From NCBI GenBank assembly GCA_020216845.1, contig JAIWNK010000092.1, forward strand, positions 1-10,000: DNA of 10,000 nt, in the 5' to 3' direction. Origin of the DNA: Anaerolinea sp. (GTDB taxonomy: Bacteria > Chloroflexota > Anaerolineae > Anaerolineales > Anaerolineaceae). Position 1 is the first letter of the stretch. Each line of letters starts with the position of its first letter. Position numbers and translations under genes: made by a program. The notes beneath the pieces were generated by a model. It had not been told where the DNA came from, ran no database searches, and worked only from the letters and a program-made list of their open reading frames with translations. Positions 1 through 8,600 of the stretch are shown piece by piece.

Positions 1-212
1 CCGGCTGCGCCAAAAATTGCCGGTCGTTCGCCCAACAAGGCCAGGTTATATGCGATATTTGGTGCTGTGCCACCGCGTTGCCTCGTCATCGAATCAACCA
101 AAAACGATAGGCTAATGCTTTCCAGCTTCTCGGTCAGAATATGCTCGCGAAAATATCCCGGAAACGTCATCAAATAATCAAAAGCGATTGAACCAGCACA
201 AACGATTGTCAT
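1..212 (-). CDS. PfkB-family carbohydrate/nucleoside kinase, N-terminal part (runs off left edge)
   Basis: Reading the minus strand from an ATG at 212 gives 70 complete codons that stay open to the edge, so the rest of the gene lies outside the window. The protein begins MTIVCAGSIAFDYL, the first beta strand of the ribokinase fold, and near residues 50-70 carries QRGGTAPNIAYNLALLG, the N-terminal PfkB signature in which the Gly-Gly and Asn help bind the sugar. Family members phosphorylate sugars or nucleosides with ATP in the cytoplasm. The ATG lies 32 bases after the mtnA stop and has only a weak ribosome site (GGCAGG), so the two genes are probably co-transcribed. That link suggests a role in nucleoside or methylthioadenosine salvage, for example an adenosine kinase. 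The substrate cannot be read from this fragment, and the C-terminal catalytic Asp motif is not in view. Confidence 0.88.
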   Translation of the reverse strand, partial: MTIVCAGSIAFDYLMTFPGYFREHILTEKLESISLSFLVDSMTRQRGGTAPNIAYNLALLGERPAIFGAA

Positions 213-244
213 AAAACCTGCCACAAGAAAAAGTTAATCAGGGC

Positions 245-1291
245 TTAGCCTGCCTCAAACACACGTCGCAAATTTTCCACAAACGGCGGGTACACAACAC
301 CACGCTCAGTCACCAACGCCGTCAACAACTCGTGCGGGGTCACATCAAACGCCGGATTGCGCGCCGCGCTCCCCGGCGGCGTCACCACATCCCCATTTAA
401 TTGAAGACCGAGTACCTCCTGCGGGTCGCGCTCCTCAATTGGGATCAAATCGCCATCTGGCAAGCTCATATCAATCGTCGAAGTTGGCATGACCGAATAC
501 ACCGGCACATCATTGGCGCGCGCTGCCAAAGCCAACATATAGCTACCAACCTTATTTGCCACATCGCCATTTGCCGCCACACGGTCGGCGCCAAAAAACA
601 CCTTTTGCACCTCACCGCGCCGCAAGAAATAGCCCGCCGCGCCATCCACAATCAACGCATGTGGAATGCCATACTGTGCCAATTCCCAAGCTGTCAGCCG
701 CGCCCCCTGCAAACGTGGCCGGGTCTCATCCACCAAAACAAACAAGCGCTTACCCTGCTCGTGCGCCAATCGAATGGCCCCCAACGCTGTACCCCAATCC
801 ACCGCCGCCAACGCCCCCGTATTGCAATGATGCAAGATCGTATCCCCATCCCGGATCAACATCGCACCATGTTCAGCCATGCGCCGATTGATCAGCACGT
901 CCTCTTCTGCCATCCGCTGCGCCTCAGCCAGCAAGCGCAGCTGCAATTTTTCCACCGTCGGCAATGGCATCTCAGCTACGCGCATCATCCGCTGCACTGC
1001 CCAGGCCAGGTTAACCGCTGTTGGACGCGCCGCCAAAAGACTTTCTGCCCCTCGCCGAACATCCGCCAACAGATCTAGCACATCCGTCGCCGATGAGCGC
1101 AACGCAGCCAAAGCCACACCAAAGGCCGCCGCCACACCAATCGCTGGCGCGCCGCGCACCGCCATATTGACAATTGCTTCAGACACCTCATCCACCCGCC
1201 GGCATAGCAAAAATTCCAGCCGAACTGGCAACAAGCGCTGATCAATCAGCCGTAAAGCTTGCTGGGGTTCATCCCATTCGAGGGTGCGCAT
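245..1291 (-). CDS. mtnA: S-methyl-5-thioribose-1-phosphate isomerase
   Basis: MtnA converts 5-methylthioribose-1-phosphate to methylthioribulose-1-phosphate in the cytoplasmic methionine salvage pathway. The 348-residue product matches the usual family length. It opens with MRTLEWDE, typical of the family, has the RGAPAIG motif at residues 47-53, the HCNTGALA loop with the catalytic cysteine at 156, and GADRVAANGD with the catalytic aspartate at 236. An in-frame TTG 33 bases upstream would extend it, but the ATG at 1291 has an upstream GAGAAAG ribosome site, fits the family N-terminus, and the TTG lies at the predicted transcription start, so ATG is chosen. A PfkB kinase follows in the same direction. 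The MtnA fold is shared with ribose-1,5-bisphosphate isomerase and the eIF2B subunits. The N-terminus and active-site loops favour MtnA, but with a PfkB kinase next door the ribose-bisphosphate alternative deserves mention. Confidence 0.93.
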   Translation of the reverse strand: MRTLEWDEPQQALRLIDQRLLPVRLEFLLCRRVDEVSEAIVNMAVRGAPAIGVAAAFGVALAALRSSATDVLDLLADVRRGAESLLAARPTAVNLAWAVQRMMRVAEMPLPTVEKLQLRLLAEAQRMAEEDVLINRRMAEHGAMLIRDGDTILHHCNTGALAAVDWGTALGAIRLAHEQGKRLFVLVDETRPRLQGARLTAWELAQYGIPHALIVDGAAGYFLRRGEVQKVFFGADRVAANGDVANKVGSYMLALAARANDVPVYSVMPTSTIDMSLPDGDLIPIEERDPQEVLGLQLNGDVVTPPGSAARNPAFDVTPHELLTALVTERGVVYPPFVENLRRVFEAG

Positions 1292-1327
1292 CCATTCTTT
1301 CTCACACAGTGGGTTCAAAACCAAACA

Positions 1328-1356
1328 AGTTTAACATGCAAACCGCAGATTGTCAA
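1328..1356 (-). promoter_or_regulatory. Sigma70-type promoter of mtnA
   Basis: On the minus strand, TTGACA (1356-1351) is followed after 17 bases by TAAACT (1333-1328). A TG one base upstream of the -10 makes it an extended -10. Transcription would start near 1321, giving a leader of about 30 bases that carries the ribosome site. The promoter sits in the 78-base gap after the antiporter gene, so mtnA and the kinase can be expressed separately from it. Confidence 0.75.
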
Positions 1357-1369
1357 ACCCAACACACCA

Positions 1370-2347
1370 TCATGGCGCTATTCCTCTTGTGTACAACAGC
1401 CACATTCCCGCAAAATATAAAATGAATAACAGAGCAGCATCAATCTCCATAAAGTGCAACCGCCGCCGAAACTGTGCCACGTTGCCAATCAGCCCCAACC
1501 CCGTCATCAACAACCCCAACATTCCAACCAACAAAAACGATGGGCTAATCGCCGCCAAAAACCGGCCATCCGTGTAAAAGAAATCGGTCAACCCGATTGC
1601 AAACATATTGAAAAGATTGCTGCCAAACAAGTTGCCAATTGCCATATCATTGGCACCAATCCGAATTGCAGCCAGGGTCGTCACCAATTCTGGCAAGGAG
1701 GTAACAGCCGCAACCAGGGTTGAGCCGACAAATGTCGTTCCCAAACCAGTAATTTCAGCAATTTGATTGCTGCTATCCACCATCACCGGCGTAACAAAGA
1801 TTAACAGCGTTGCCGCGATACCAAACCCTACCAGGCCTTCCCACAAAGGCGGCGTTCCCTCGGCAATCTCTGTTGTTTCTTCTGCTTTGCCCCCCGACTG
1901 CAAAAGCCACACCGACAAAAAGTAAAAACCGATTATTAGCAAACTATCCACCCCCACCCAGCCAATTTGGAGATCCAAATTGGCCAACATGAAAAACACC
2001 ACCATGCCGATCAAAAAGATTGCCAAACTGCCGGAAAGAGCATGTTTCAGGGCCGCTTTGCGCAAAACGCGCTGATTACGATGGAGCACATCCATCAACG
2101 CCAGCAACAGCATATTAAACGCGTTGCTGCCCATCAAGTTACCTGCCGCCAGGTTAGGGGCGCTCAACCGCAACGCGCTGATGGAGGTCAGCACCTCAGG
2201 CAATGAGGTCGCCCCCGCCAAAAGCAAAACACCCACAAACATACCACCAAGTCGCGTCCGCTCAGCAATGACATCACCATAAGCGGCCAACTTATTGGCC
2301 GCGAACACAATCAATGCAGCACTCACCACAAAAACAATCCAGACCAT
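1370..2347 (-). CDS. Calcium/sodium antiporter (CaCA family, YrbG-like)
   Basis: This 325-residue integral membrane protein is built of two inverted homologous halves, as in bacterial cation/calcium exchangers. The first alpha repeat reads GATSLPE at residues 45-51 followed by NLMGSNAFN at 70-78. The second reads TSLPEL around 216-221 followed by NLFGSNLFN at 239-247. The two repeat glutamates (about 51 and 220) are the ion-binding residues of the family. About ten hydrophobic segments are visible, with a charged loop near residues 151-170 between the halves. The expected activity is exchange of Ca2+ for Na+ or H+ across the cytoplasmic membrane; ion specificity cannot be read. A longer in-frame start exists upstream, but the ATG at 2347 has a GAGAGGGG ribosome site, starts the first helix as the family does, and lies 4 bases after the preceding gene's stop. 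The unit is translationally tight with the PII-like gene. Confidence 0.88.
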   Translation of the reverse strand: MVWIVFVVSAALIVFAANKLAAYGDVIAERTRLGGMFVGVLLLAGATSLPEVLTSISALRLSAPNLAAGNLMGSNAFNMLLLALMDVLHRNQRVLRKAALKHALSGSLAIFLIGMVVFFMLANLDLQIGWVGVDSLLIIGFYFLSVWLLQSGGKAEETTEIAEGTPPLWEGLVGFGIAATLLIFVTPVMVDSSNQIAEITGLGTTFVGSTLVAAVTSLPELVTTLAAIRIGANDMAIGNLFGSNLFNMFAIGLTDFFYTDGRFLAAISPSFLLVGMLGLLMTGLGLIGNVAQFRRRLHFMEIDAALLFILYFAGMWLLYTRGIAP

Positions 2348-2351
2348 TGGC

Positions 2352-2693
2352 TCACCCCTCTCGCTTGTCAGCCAGGGGGACCCCCTTAACCAATGCCAAC
2401 GGCCAGGCAGCAAACACCCCCGTATTGGGCTCATTTAAATCACCAAACAGTGCTTCTGCAGCCCGCAAACATGCAGTTGCCTGCTGCTCATCAGCGACAA
2501 TAGCAAACAACGTTTGGTTAGCAGCTTCTTCAGAGGATGAGCTATAGAAAAAGCGCATTGGCACCCGTCCCAATCGCCGATGAATGCCTGTGCTATCCAA
2601 AATCGTTGCACCCCGCACCCCAGCAGCCTCCCATGCCTTGAGCAAGTCATCCAAGCGATCAGTATCATCCAACACAAACATCACCATGAACAT
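2352..2693 (-). CDS. Small PII-like (nitrogen-regulatory-protein-fold) protein
   Basis: The 113-residue soluble protein has the alternating strand-helix-strand pattern of the PII/CutA-like ferredoxin fold. It shows a first strand MFMVMFVLDD, then a helix, GVRGATILDSTG at about residues 25-36 (the strand leading to the T-loop), a Ser-rich segment, a second helix, and EPNTGVFAAWPL at 88-99, resembling the C-terminal strand and loop of PII proteins. PII-like proteins are trimeric regulators that often bind nucleotides and control membrane transporters. The antiporter gene begins 4 bases downstream, so regulation of that transporter is a reasonable inference. The ATG at 2693 has an AAGGAG ribosome site 8 bases upstream; a TTG 24 bases earlier is less likely. 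The assignment rests on fold-like pattern and recalled family resemblance, so ligand and partner are unproven. Confidence 0.65.
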   Translation of the reverse strand: MFMVMFVLDDTDRLDDLLKAWEAAGVRGATILDSTGIHRRLGRVPMRFFYSSSSEEAANQTLFAIVADEQQATACLRAAEALFGDLNEPNTGVFAAWPLALVKGVPLADKREG

Positions 2694-2728
2694 CGTTCTC
2701 TCTCCTTCTCCGCACAATCTGACATAAA

Positions 2729-2758
2729 ATTATCTCTCTTTTCAGCCAATAACATCAA
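2729..2758 (-). promoter_or_regulatory. Sigma70-type promoter of the PII-like/antiporter unit
   Basis: On the minus strand, TTGATG (2758-2753) and GATAAT (2734-2729) are 18 bases apart. The predicted transcription start near 2722 leaves a leader of about 29 bases with a strong AAGGAG site. It lies in the 149-base gap between the opine dehydrogenase stop and this gene, the only sizeable gap upstream of the unit. Confidence 0.6.
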
Positions 2759-2791
2759 CTCTGCACAGCAAATATCCTTCCCTGCGCAAAG
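2759..2791. repeat. Imperfect inverted repeat just upstream of the PII-like gene promoter
   Basis: Arms CTCTGCACAG (2759-2768) and CTGCGCAAAG (2782-2791) can form a 10-pair stem with two G-U pairs in the minus-strand transcript, around a 13-base loop. It abuts the -35 element of the PII-like gene promoter and lies 50 bases after the opine dehydrogenase stop. No T-run follows, so it is not a standard intrinsic terminator. It could be an operator or an RNA-processing stem, or chance. Confidence 0.3.
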
Positions 2792-2842
2792 CACCTTTGA
2801 GAAAAGGCAAAAATATCCCCTGATACAATCATTTTTTGACGA

Positions 2843-3949
2843 TTAAGTCGCCATAATTCCTTCCGTCACATAGGTTGTCAACTCCGTCACGCTTAATTTA
2901 TCCAACCCAAGGCGATCAACCGTGCGTCCACGCCGCCAGTAATCCGTACGATGGACGATGCACGCCAGGCGAATAATCGAATCCATCCCGCGCACCGAAA
3001 CACCATAATGTTGCCCCAAGGATGCAATTGGCACCAGGCTCATCGGCACATCCTCAAAAATATAACGATGATTCAGTGTAGGCGGCGCCTTGATCCCATA
3101 ATACCCGGGCTGATTGTGAATTGCCTCGTGCAAATTTTCCCCATCCGTATCATAGGCCATCTTCAACCATTCCAGCGCCGTGCGCGCCCGAATCCCTAAA
3201 GAGGCCGCAACCGTTACCCTCTCGCGATCCAAAACCTCCAACACCCGCGCCACCGATGGCGTTACCCCATCAATGTAGAATTGATAATCTCCATGCGTTG
3301 CCTCAATCCAACCCGCATTCAGCAGCGTCAACGCCGGATGAAAAATAGCGCCCATATTGTTCAACCCTGTTTGCAACACATTCCCGCCATCAATGAACTG
3401 TGGATACGCCTCACGAATACGATCCAGCACCAAACGCGTGCGCGTCGCAGGCAAAGCCGCCAACGGCACTGCCTCCTTAATACGAAAAATGCGCGCCTGT
3501 GCCGGCCCATCCGAGCGCGAAGCATAAATGAATGTTTCTGCCTCAGCCACCGTAACATCCGCCGTGCACCCGTTCTCGCGCAGCACCTTAACAAACTCCA
3601 ATGTTCCACACGTCCGTCCAGGGTGCAGCACAATCACCTGTCCATCCCGTAAATGGGGAGCTGCCGCCTTGGCAATATCCGCATGAGCCGAAGAAGGCAC
3701 GACCACCATAATCATCTCCGCCTTCTCCAAAGCCTCCGCCATGTTTGAGGTTACACATTCCAACCGCCCGAAACCACGCGGGCCATACTCACCGCCATCT
3801 AATTCAATGCCCCCCAATTCTTTAATCGCCGCAACTCGTTCTGGTGTACGATTATAGAGCGTCGTTGGAAACTCCATCAAAGCCAGATGTGCAGCCATGG
3901 CTTTGCCACCATGCCCAGCACCAATAACAGTATAGGGCGTTTTTTTCAT
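2843..3949 (-). CDS. NAD(P)-dependent octopine/opine dehydrogenase family protein
   Basis: The 368-residue protein has an N-terminal Rossmann domain opening TVIGAGHGGKAMAAH (dinucleotide-binding GxGxxG-type loop at about residues 10-15) and a C-terminal helical domain. NNMGAIFHPALTLLNAG around residues 197-213 contains His204, which fits the conserved catalytic histidine of octopine and opine dehydrogenases. NHRYIFEDVPMSLVP at 293-307 holds the acidic pair, with Asp300 a candidate partner for that histidine. Family members reversibly condense an amino acid with a 2-oxo acid using NAD(P)H, or oxidise the resulting secondary amine; the substrate here is unknown. The ATG at 3949 has a GGAG site 8 bases upstream. 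It follows the cobalamin-domain gene by 27 bases with no evident promoter between, so the two are probably one operon, which suggests a shared amino-acid-type substrate. Confidence 0.87.
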   Translation of the reverse strand: MKKTPYTVIGAGHGGKAMAAHLALMEFPTTLYNRTPERVAAIKELGGIELDGGEYGPRGFGRLECVTSNMAEALEKAEMIMVVVPSSAHADIAKAAAPHLRDGQVIVLHPGRTCGTLEFVKVLRENGCTADVTVAEAETFIYASRSDGPAQARIFRIKEAVPLAALPATRTRLVLDRIREAYPQFIDGGNVLQTGLNNMGAIFHPALTLLNAGWIEATHGDYQFYIDGVTPSVARVLEVLDRERVTVAASLGIRARTALEWLKMAYDTDGENLHEAIHNQPGYYGIKAPPTLNHRYIFEDVPMSLVPIASLGQHYGVSVRGMDSIIRLACIVHRTDYWRRGRTVDRLGLDKLSVTELTTYVTEGIMAT

Positions 3950-3976
3950 TGTTTATTCTCCATTCATTGCCAAAAA

Positions 3977-5602
3977 TCAAAGAAGAGCCAGCAGTCGTTC
4001 TGCCTCGCGCAATGGCTGCCCTGCTTCATCTACCGCCACACAAGCCCCCTCGACAATCCGCGTGCGCATTTGCCCGCGCCCAAAACGATTGTTACGCAGC
4101 TGCGGCGCATCCAAAATTCCACTCGTCACCGCCGCTGCAAGCACACCAGCATCCGCCCATGGATCAGCTACGTGTGCACCTAGTCGTCGAATAGCTTCAA
4201 GCGTCTCTTGCGCCTCTTGCACCAAATATGCACGACGCCTGCTTATCGCTGGGTCTGCCGTCATATCTGGAGCGCCACGCAAAGCGTTATCAATCACCCG
4301 ACGAGCCAAACCACAAGCCTCTATGACATCTTCCGCCGTTGCAGCATGGTGTGCCTCCGTATGCCCCACCACATGAACAATATGCGGATGCAACGCCATT
4401 TGCACATAAATGCTGGCTGCCAAATGCGCCCGCGCCGCAGCCAGATCAAGCGGATAGCTCAACAACCCCGTGCGCACTTGCCGCCAAACACGAAAAGTTG
4501 GCCCTTGCAACGGCTCAACCAAATCCAACAGCGCCAACATCTTTGCCAGGTCCATCGCGTCCGAAAGCCCCGGTGGGCTGTTAAACATCAGCTGCGCAAT
4601 GTAATCCTTCACACCAAACGCACGCGCATTGTAGGCCGCCAAAAAACCTGACACAACAAAGACCACATCCGATGCATCGCGCATGCCCCAATGGTGTGGC
4701 TCATTCAGCTCAACCGGCATTTCCCTTTGCCCATACCAGGCCATCACTTGTTGATGCTCGCGAATCGAACCCTCCAAATCCCATGGTCCGCGCCCATCCA
4801 TTTGATTGAACCAAAACAACGGAATGGCACACCAGGCGTTACGAATCGTGCGCACATACATCTCCGCCAGACGAATAAAATCATCCGTCCCAGAATATGT
4901 GCGCATCAATGGGTAATTCCCCCGACGGCTTGCCTGATACAAAGCCCGATAGTCTTCCTCCGTGCGCACCGGCACCCCTCCAGCACCCTTTCGGCGCGGG
5001 TCCTGCCGCTCCGGATGATAAAAGTTCTCTTGCGCATCCTGATCAATCCCCAGTGAAATCACATCTAACGCCCCTGCCTCGGCAATTTTCTCCACCCCGC
5101 GCAGGCTGTCTTCCATCGTTGGCAGCCCAAAGTGATGCCGCAGCAAAGGATACGGCGACTTCCAGCGGATCCGCTCAATTGTGTTTTGCGGGAAATCAAC
5201 CTCCGTCATTTGCACTGCCGTTTGGCCCTTTAGGTAAGCCAACACCATCTCTGGCGTTTCGCTCCCATCAAAGATGCGCTCAAAAAAGCCGCCCAAACGA
5301 GCTGCGCGCTCAGCCATTGGCGGCGTCCCTGCAAAGGCAAAGCGCACACCCGCTGACCGCAGATCATCCGCTGCTTCTGCAAACTCCCCCAGCAAGCGTT
5401 CCCCCGTCTCTGGCGTTAGCCGATAAGAAACCCCAACCAAGTCTGCCCCCTCTTGTCGAGCGGCTTGCAACATTTCTTGAATTGAGACTGCCGGCCCTAA
5501 AAACACCGTCCGCCAACCAGCTGCCTCAGCCAATCGCAAGAAATTACTGACTCCAGCCACATGCACACACTCCCCCAAGGCCCCAGCGACAACTGTTTTC
5601 AT
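3977..5602 (-). CDS. N-terminal cobalamin-binding domain fused to a mutase-like catalytic region, function unknown
   Basis: The 541-residue protein starts with a flavodoxin-like cobalamin-binding domain (about residues 1-130). CVHVAG at 12-17 aligns with the DxHxxG motif and gives a candidate cobalt-ligating histidine at 14. SYRL at 59-62 stands in the SxL position and FAGTPP near 90-95 where Gly-Gly is usual. The Asp of DxHxxG is replaced by Cys. The following 300-400 residues look like an alpha/beta barrel of the aminomutase or glutamate-mutase-E kind, with GGVPVRTEEDY, RTYSGTDD, NQMDGRGPWDLEG, NEPHHWGMRD and a histidine-rich GHTEAHH near 413-419. I do not recognise a characterised enzyme; a B12-dependent mutase or methyl-transfer protein acting on an amino acid is inference. 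The ATG at 5602 directly follows AAAGGAGGT; a GTG 15 bases earlier is less likely. The next gene encodes an opine dehydrogenase family protein and probably works with it. Confidence 0.75.
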   Translation of the reverse strand: MKTVVAGALGECVHVAGVSNFLRLAEAAGWRTVFLGPAVSIQEMLQAARQEGADLVGVSYRLTPETGERLLGEFAEAADDLRSAGVRFAFAGTPPMAERAARLGGFFERIFDGSETPEMVLAYLKGQTAVQMTEVDFPQNTIERIRWKSPYPLLRHHFGLPTMEDSLRGVEKIAEAGALDVISLGIDQDAQENFYHPERQDPRRKGAGGVPVRTEEDYRALYQASRRGNYPLMRTYSGTDDFIRLAEMYVRTIRNAWCAIPLFWFNQMDGRGPWDLEGSIREHQQVMAWYGQREMPVELNEPHHWGMRDASDVVFVVSGFLAAYNARAFGVKDYIAQLMFNSPPGLSDAMDLAKMLALLDLVEPLQGPTFRVWRQVRTGLLSYPLDLAAARAHLAASIYVQMALHPHIVHVVGHTEAHHAATAEDVIEACGLARRVIDNALRGAPDMTADPAISRRRAYLVQEAQETLEAIRRLGAHVADPWADAGVLAAAVTSGILDAPQLRNNRFGRGQMRTRIVEGACVAVDEAGQPLREAERLLALL

Positions 5603-5637
5603 CAAACCTCCTTTCACATCGAGGTGTACAATTTAAG

Positions 5638-5666
5638 ATTATAGAAGGTTTATCACCCTCAGTCAA
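5638..5666 (-). promoter_or_regulatory. Near-consensus sigma70 promoter of the cobalamin-protein/opine dehydrogenase operon
   Basis: On the minus strand, TTGACT (5666-5661) is separated by exactly 17 bases from a perfect TATAAT (5643-5638). The -35 lies across the last two codons of the large regulator gene and the first base of its stop. Transcription would start near 5631, giving a leader of about 29 bases with a strong AAAGGAGG site. Confidence 0.85.
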
Positions 5667-8600
5667 GCATTTCAAGTTTTTGGTCGTTGTCCACAACTTG
5701 TTGAAGCGCCTGATTGGCAAGGGCCTCAAAGGTCTGCTGTTGAAGCAAAGCAATACGCTCAGCCGACAGCCGCCCCGCACAGCCGCTTAACACCGCTGCT
5801 GCCTTGTCGCGCGTTTGCTGATCCCCCCCCTCAAAATTCATTGCAAAAGTCAGCCAGGCCAATGCCTGCTCTTCTTCCTTTTGGCCGACAAAAGTCTCCG
5901 CTAACCCCACCAAAACATCTATCCCAACCAGGAGCATACCAGCCTGCAAAGCGATCTGCAAAGCTTCAGCATACGTCCGCCTTGCAGCGTTCACCTTCGC
6001 TTGCATCAGCAACAAGCCTGCCAGGCTATTCAAGACAGATAGCCGCAGTTCATTGGAACGCAGTTCATCGGCAAGCACCAAAGCCTCCTGATAATGTTGC
6101 TCAGCCAACTGCACCTGTCCCAAAACTTTTTCAACGTCTCCCAAATGTTTCAAAGTGCTAACAACCCCCCAACGAAACCCAATTTCGCGACAAATGCTCA
6201 GGCATTCCTGCCGCAAAGCCAAGGCATGTTCAAAATCGCCCAACAAGTAAGCCACATTCCCACGATTATGCAAACTGCGCGCAATCCCAGCACGGTCACC
6301 CAGTTGGCAATACAACCTCTGACTTTCTTCCAGGTATTGCATTGTCTCGGTATGACGTGCTGCCCTCCCCGCCAAAATAGCCAAATTGCCCAAATTCTTG
6401 GCTATTCCCCAGCGATCCCCCAAAGAACGATACATGGTCAGACTTTCTTGATAATATCGTTCGGCCTCATCATACTGCCCTAACGAAAGCCCCACATGTC
6501 CTTGCAACAACAACGCCATTGCTTCCACATCCACACGCCCGCTCTCCCTGCTCAGATGCAATGCCTTATCCAACGCGTCCTGTGTTGCCTTGTAATCCTG
6601 CAAATCTAACAATGCCCGTCCACGCACCATCCAGGCATATCCGAGTCGTCCCCCTTGTAGCATCGGCAATGCTTGCTCTATGAGCGCAAGAGCCTTCGCA
6701 TAATTCCCCAACTGCACCTCAAACACAGCCTGATAGCTCAACGCAACCGGAAACAACTTTGCGAACGCGTCTTTACTTGCCGCTGCCAAATCCGCAAAAA
6801 TACGCTGACCTTCCACATACCAACTGCGCATTTCCAAAAAAAGAGCCAACCCGTCCACAGCCCGTTCAAGCGCACCCTCGTCTTGGTTTTCTATCGCCCA
6901 TCGCCATGCAGCACGCACATTTTCCATCTCAACCGCAATCGAATCCAACACCAGCAATTGTTGATCACGCAACAGCAATGAATATTGTTCTCCCAGCCAA
7001 GACAAGTAAAACAACGCGTGATGGTGTGTTGCCTGCTCAAGTTTTTCAGGCTCCTCAACCAACTTCTCGTTTGCAAATTGCCGCACAAGGTTATGCAAAT
7101 CCCATCTTCCATCGCCCGCGAACTGCACCAAGCCCCACTCCATCAAAGCTTGCAAATCTTGCTCCGTTGCTTCCGCCAACTGAACAGCTGCCAATTTTGT
7201 AAAACCGCCCTGGAAAACAGACAGCGCTTGCAACACCGCACGCAGATAAGGGGGTAGCAACCTCCACGAATGTTCAAACACAGCTCGCAAACTCCGATGT
7301 CGCGTCAGCGCATCGCGTTGACTCGCACTGACAAAGCCCAAATCCGCCTGCACCTGCTGAAAAATCTGTGCACAACTCAAGGAACGTGTCCAGCCTGCTG
7401 TCAGCTCAATTGCCAGGGGCGAGCCCTGCAACAACTTGCACACCTGCGCAACCACCTCGCGTTCGGCTTTCACATCCACCCCCACACGCCCGGCCACCTG
7501 TTCAAATAACGCAATTGCCTCCTCTGCCCCATCGCCCACATCCAAGCCCTCAACCCCCAAAACAATCTCTGAGCGCAATTTTAGGGGTGCGCGTGACGTA
7601 ACAAGCAACTTCACCCCCGGCGCCTGCTGCAAGATCTGCCCAATCAACACCATCGCCTCATTTTGCGCCTGCTCATCAGCTGGCAACAAATGCTCATAAT
7701 TGTCCAACACAATTAGCATCTCTTTACCACTCAAGAAATTGAGCATCTGCGGCACAAAATCGCCTGTGCCAAAGAAGCGATAGCCAATTACCTCGGCCAA
7801 CACACTTGCAAGCAAACGGCTCTCCGCCACATCCGTCAACCCCACAAAATAAACCCCATCCGCAAACAAACCAACTTGCATTCGCAAAACTTCCAACGCC
7901 AAGCGCGTCTTTCCAATTCCACCCACACCCAAAAGCACCAACAACCGACAATTAGGATCCGCCATCAACGTCGAGAGCTCATCCAAGATCTTGCTTCGGC
8001 CAACAAATGCCAAGTCAGAATCTGGCAAATGTGGCTGCGGCACAACAGCAATTGCCGGTTGCACCGCATCACCACGACAAATGGCCTGATACAATCCCTG
8101 GAGCTCTTCCATTGGTTGAACGCCCATTTCGCGCCAAAGATAGCGACTCACGGCCCGATATTGCGCCAGGGCTGCTGAATTTTGCCCTTCAATCGCCAGC
8201 AAACGAATTAACAAAGCATGAGCGTGCTCATCCCAGGGTGCAATCCGCACCAATCTTTCCGCCAATTGCCGAGCCTGACCAAATTGCCCTCGACGCTGAT
8301 AATAATCCGCCAAAAGCGTCAAAGCCTCTATGGCTTTTCGCTCGAATCGCTCGCGCTCAATCAGCAACCACTCCTCAAACAAATCACTCCCAGACAAAGA
8401 AATTCCGCTTAGCAGCGTACCTTCATACGCATCCACCACATGGATCAAAGCACGCACGTCCAAACGCTGACGGCCCAAAGATTCTCGCCGCGTTGCATAC
8501 AAAGCTTTGTCTAAGTTTCTTTCAAAGCAGACTGCATCCGTCTCAATTGGGGCTTGCAGATTAAGTTGCACCTCTTCGCGCGTGATCTGAAGAAATGAGC

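Noticed and set aside
401..1078. 225-codon open frame on the + strand
   Set aside because: It is antisense to mtnA, which has full family motifs; the translation is His-, Gln- and Arg-rich without recognisable domains and comes from the composition of the opposite strand.
2780..2842. Possible intrinsic terminator after the opine dehydrogenase gene
   Set aside because: The only short stems here (for example TGAT-TGT-ATCA) are weak and lack a following T-run on the transcribed strand.
3940..3946. Run of seven T (A7 in the coding strand) just after the opine dehydrogenase start
   Set aside because: It encodes Lys-Lys in MKKTPY, a common start; seven bases is short for phase variation and the frame is intact.
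4897..5550. 217-codon open frame on the + strand
   Set aside because: It lies opposite the cobalamin-domain gene; the Pro-, Ser- and Ala-rich translation is a typical shadow of a GC-rich gene and no promoter or ribosome site supports it.
5638..5666. Search for a SARP-type heptamer pair at the cobalamin operon promoter
   Set aside because: No repeated heptamer lies at 8 bp from this -10; the promoter has a good -35 with 17-bp spacing and needs no such activator.
8007..8564. 185-codon open frame on the + strand inside the regulator gene
   Set aside because: It is antisense to the BTAD and NB-ARC coding region, which is clearly real; the product is low complexity and lacks any motif.
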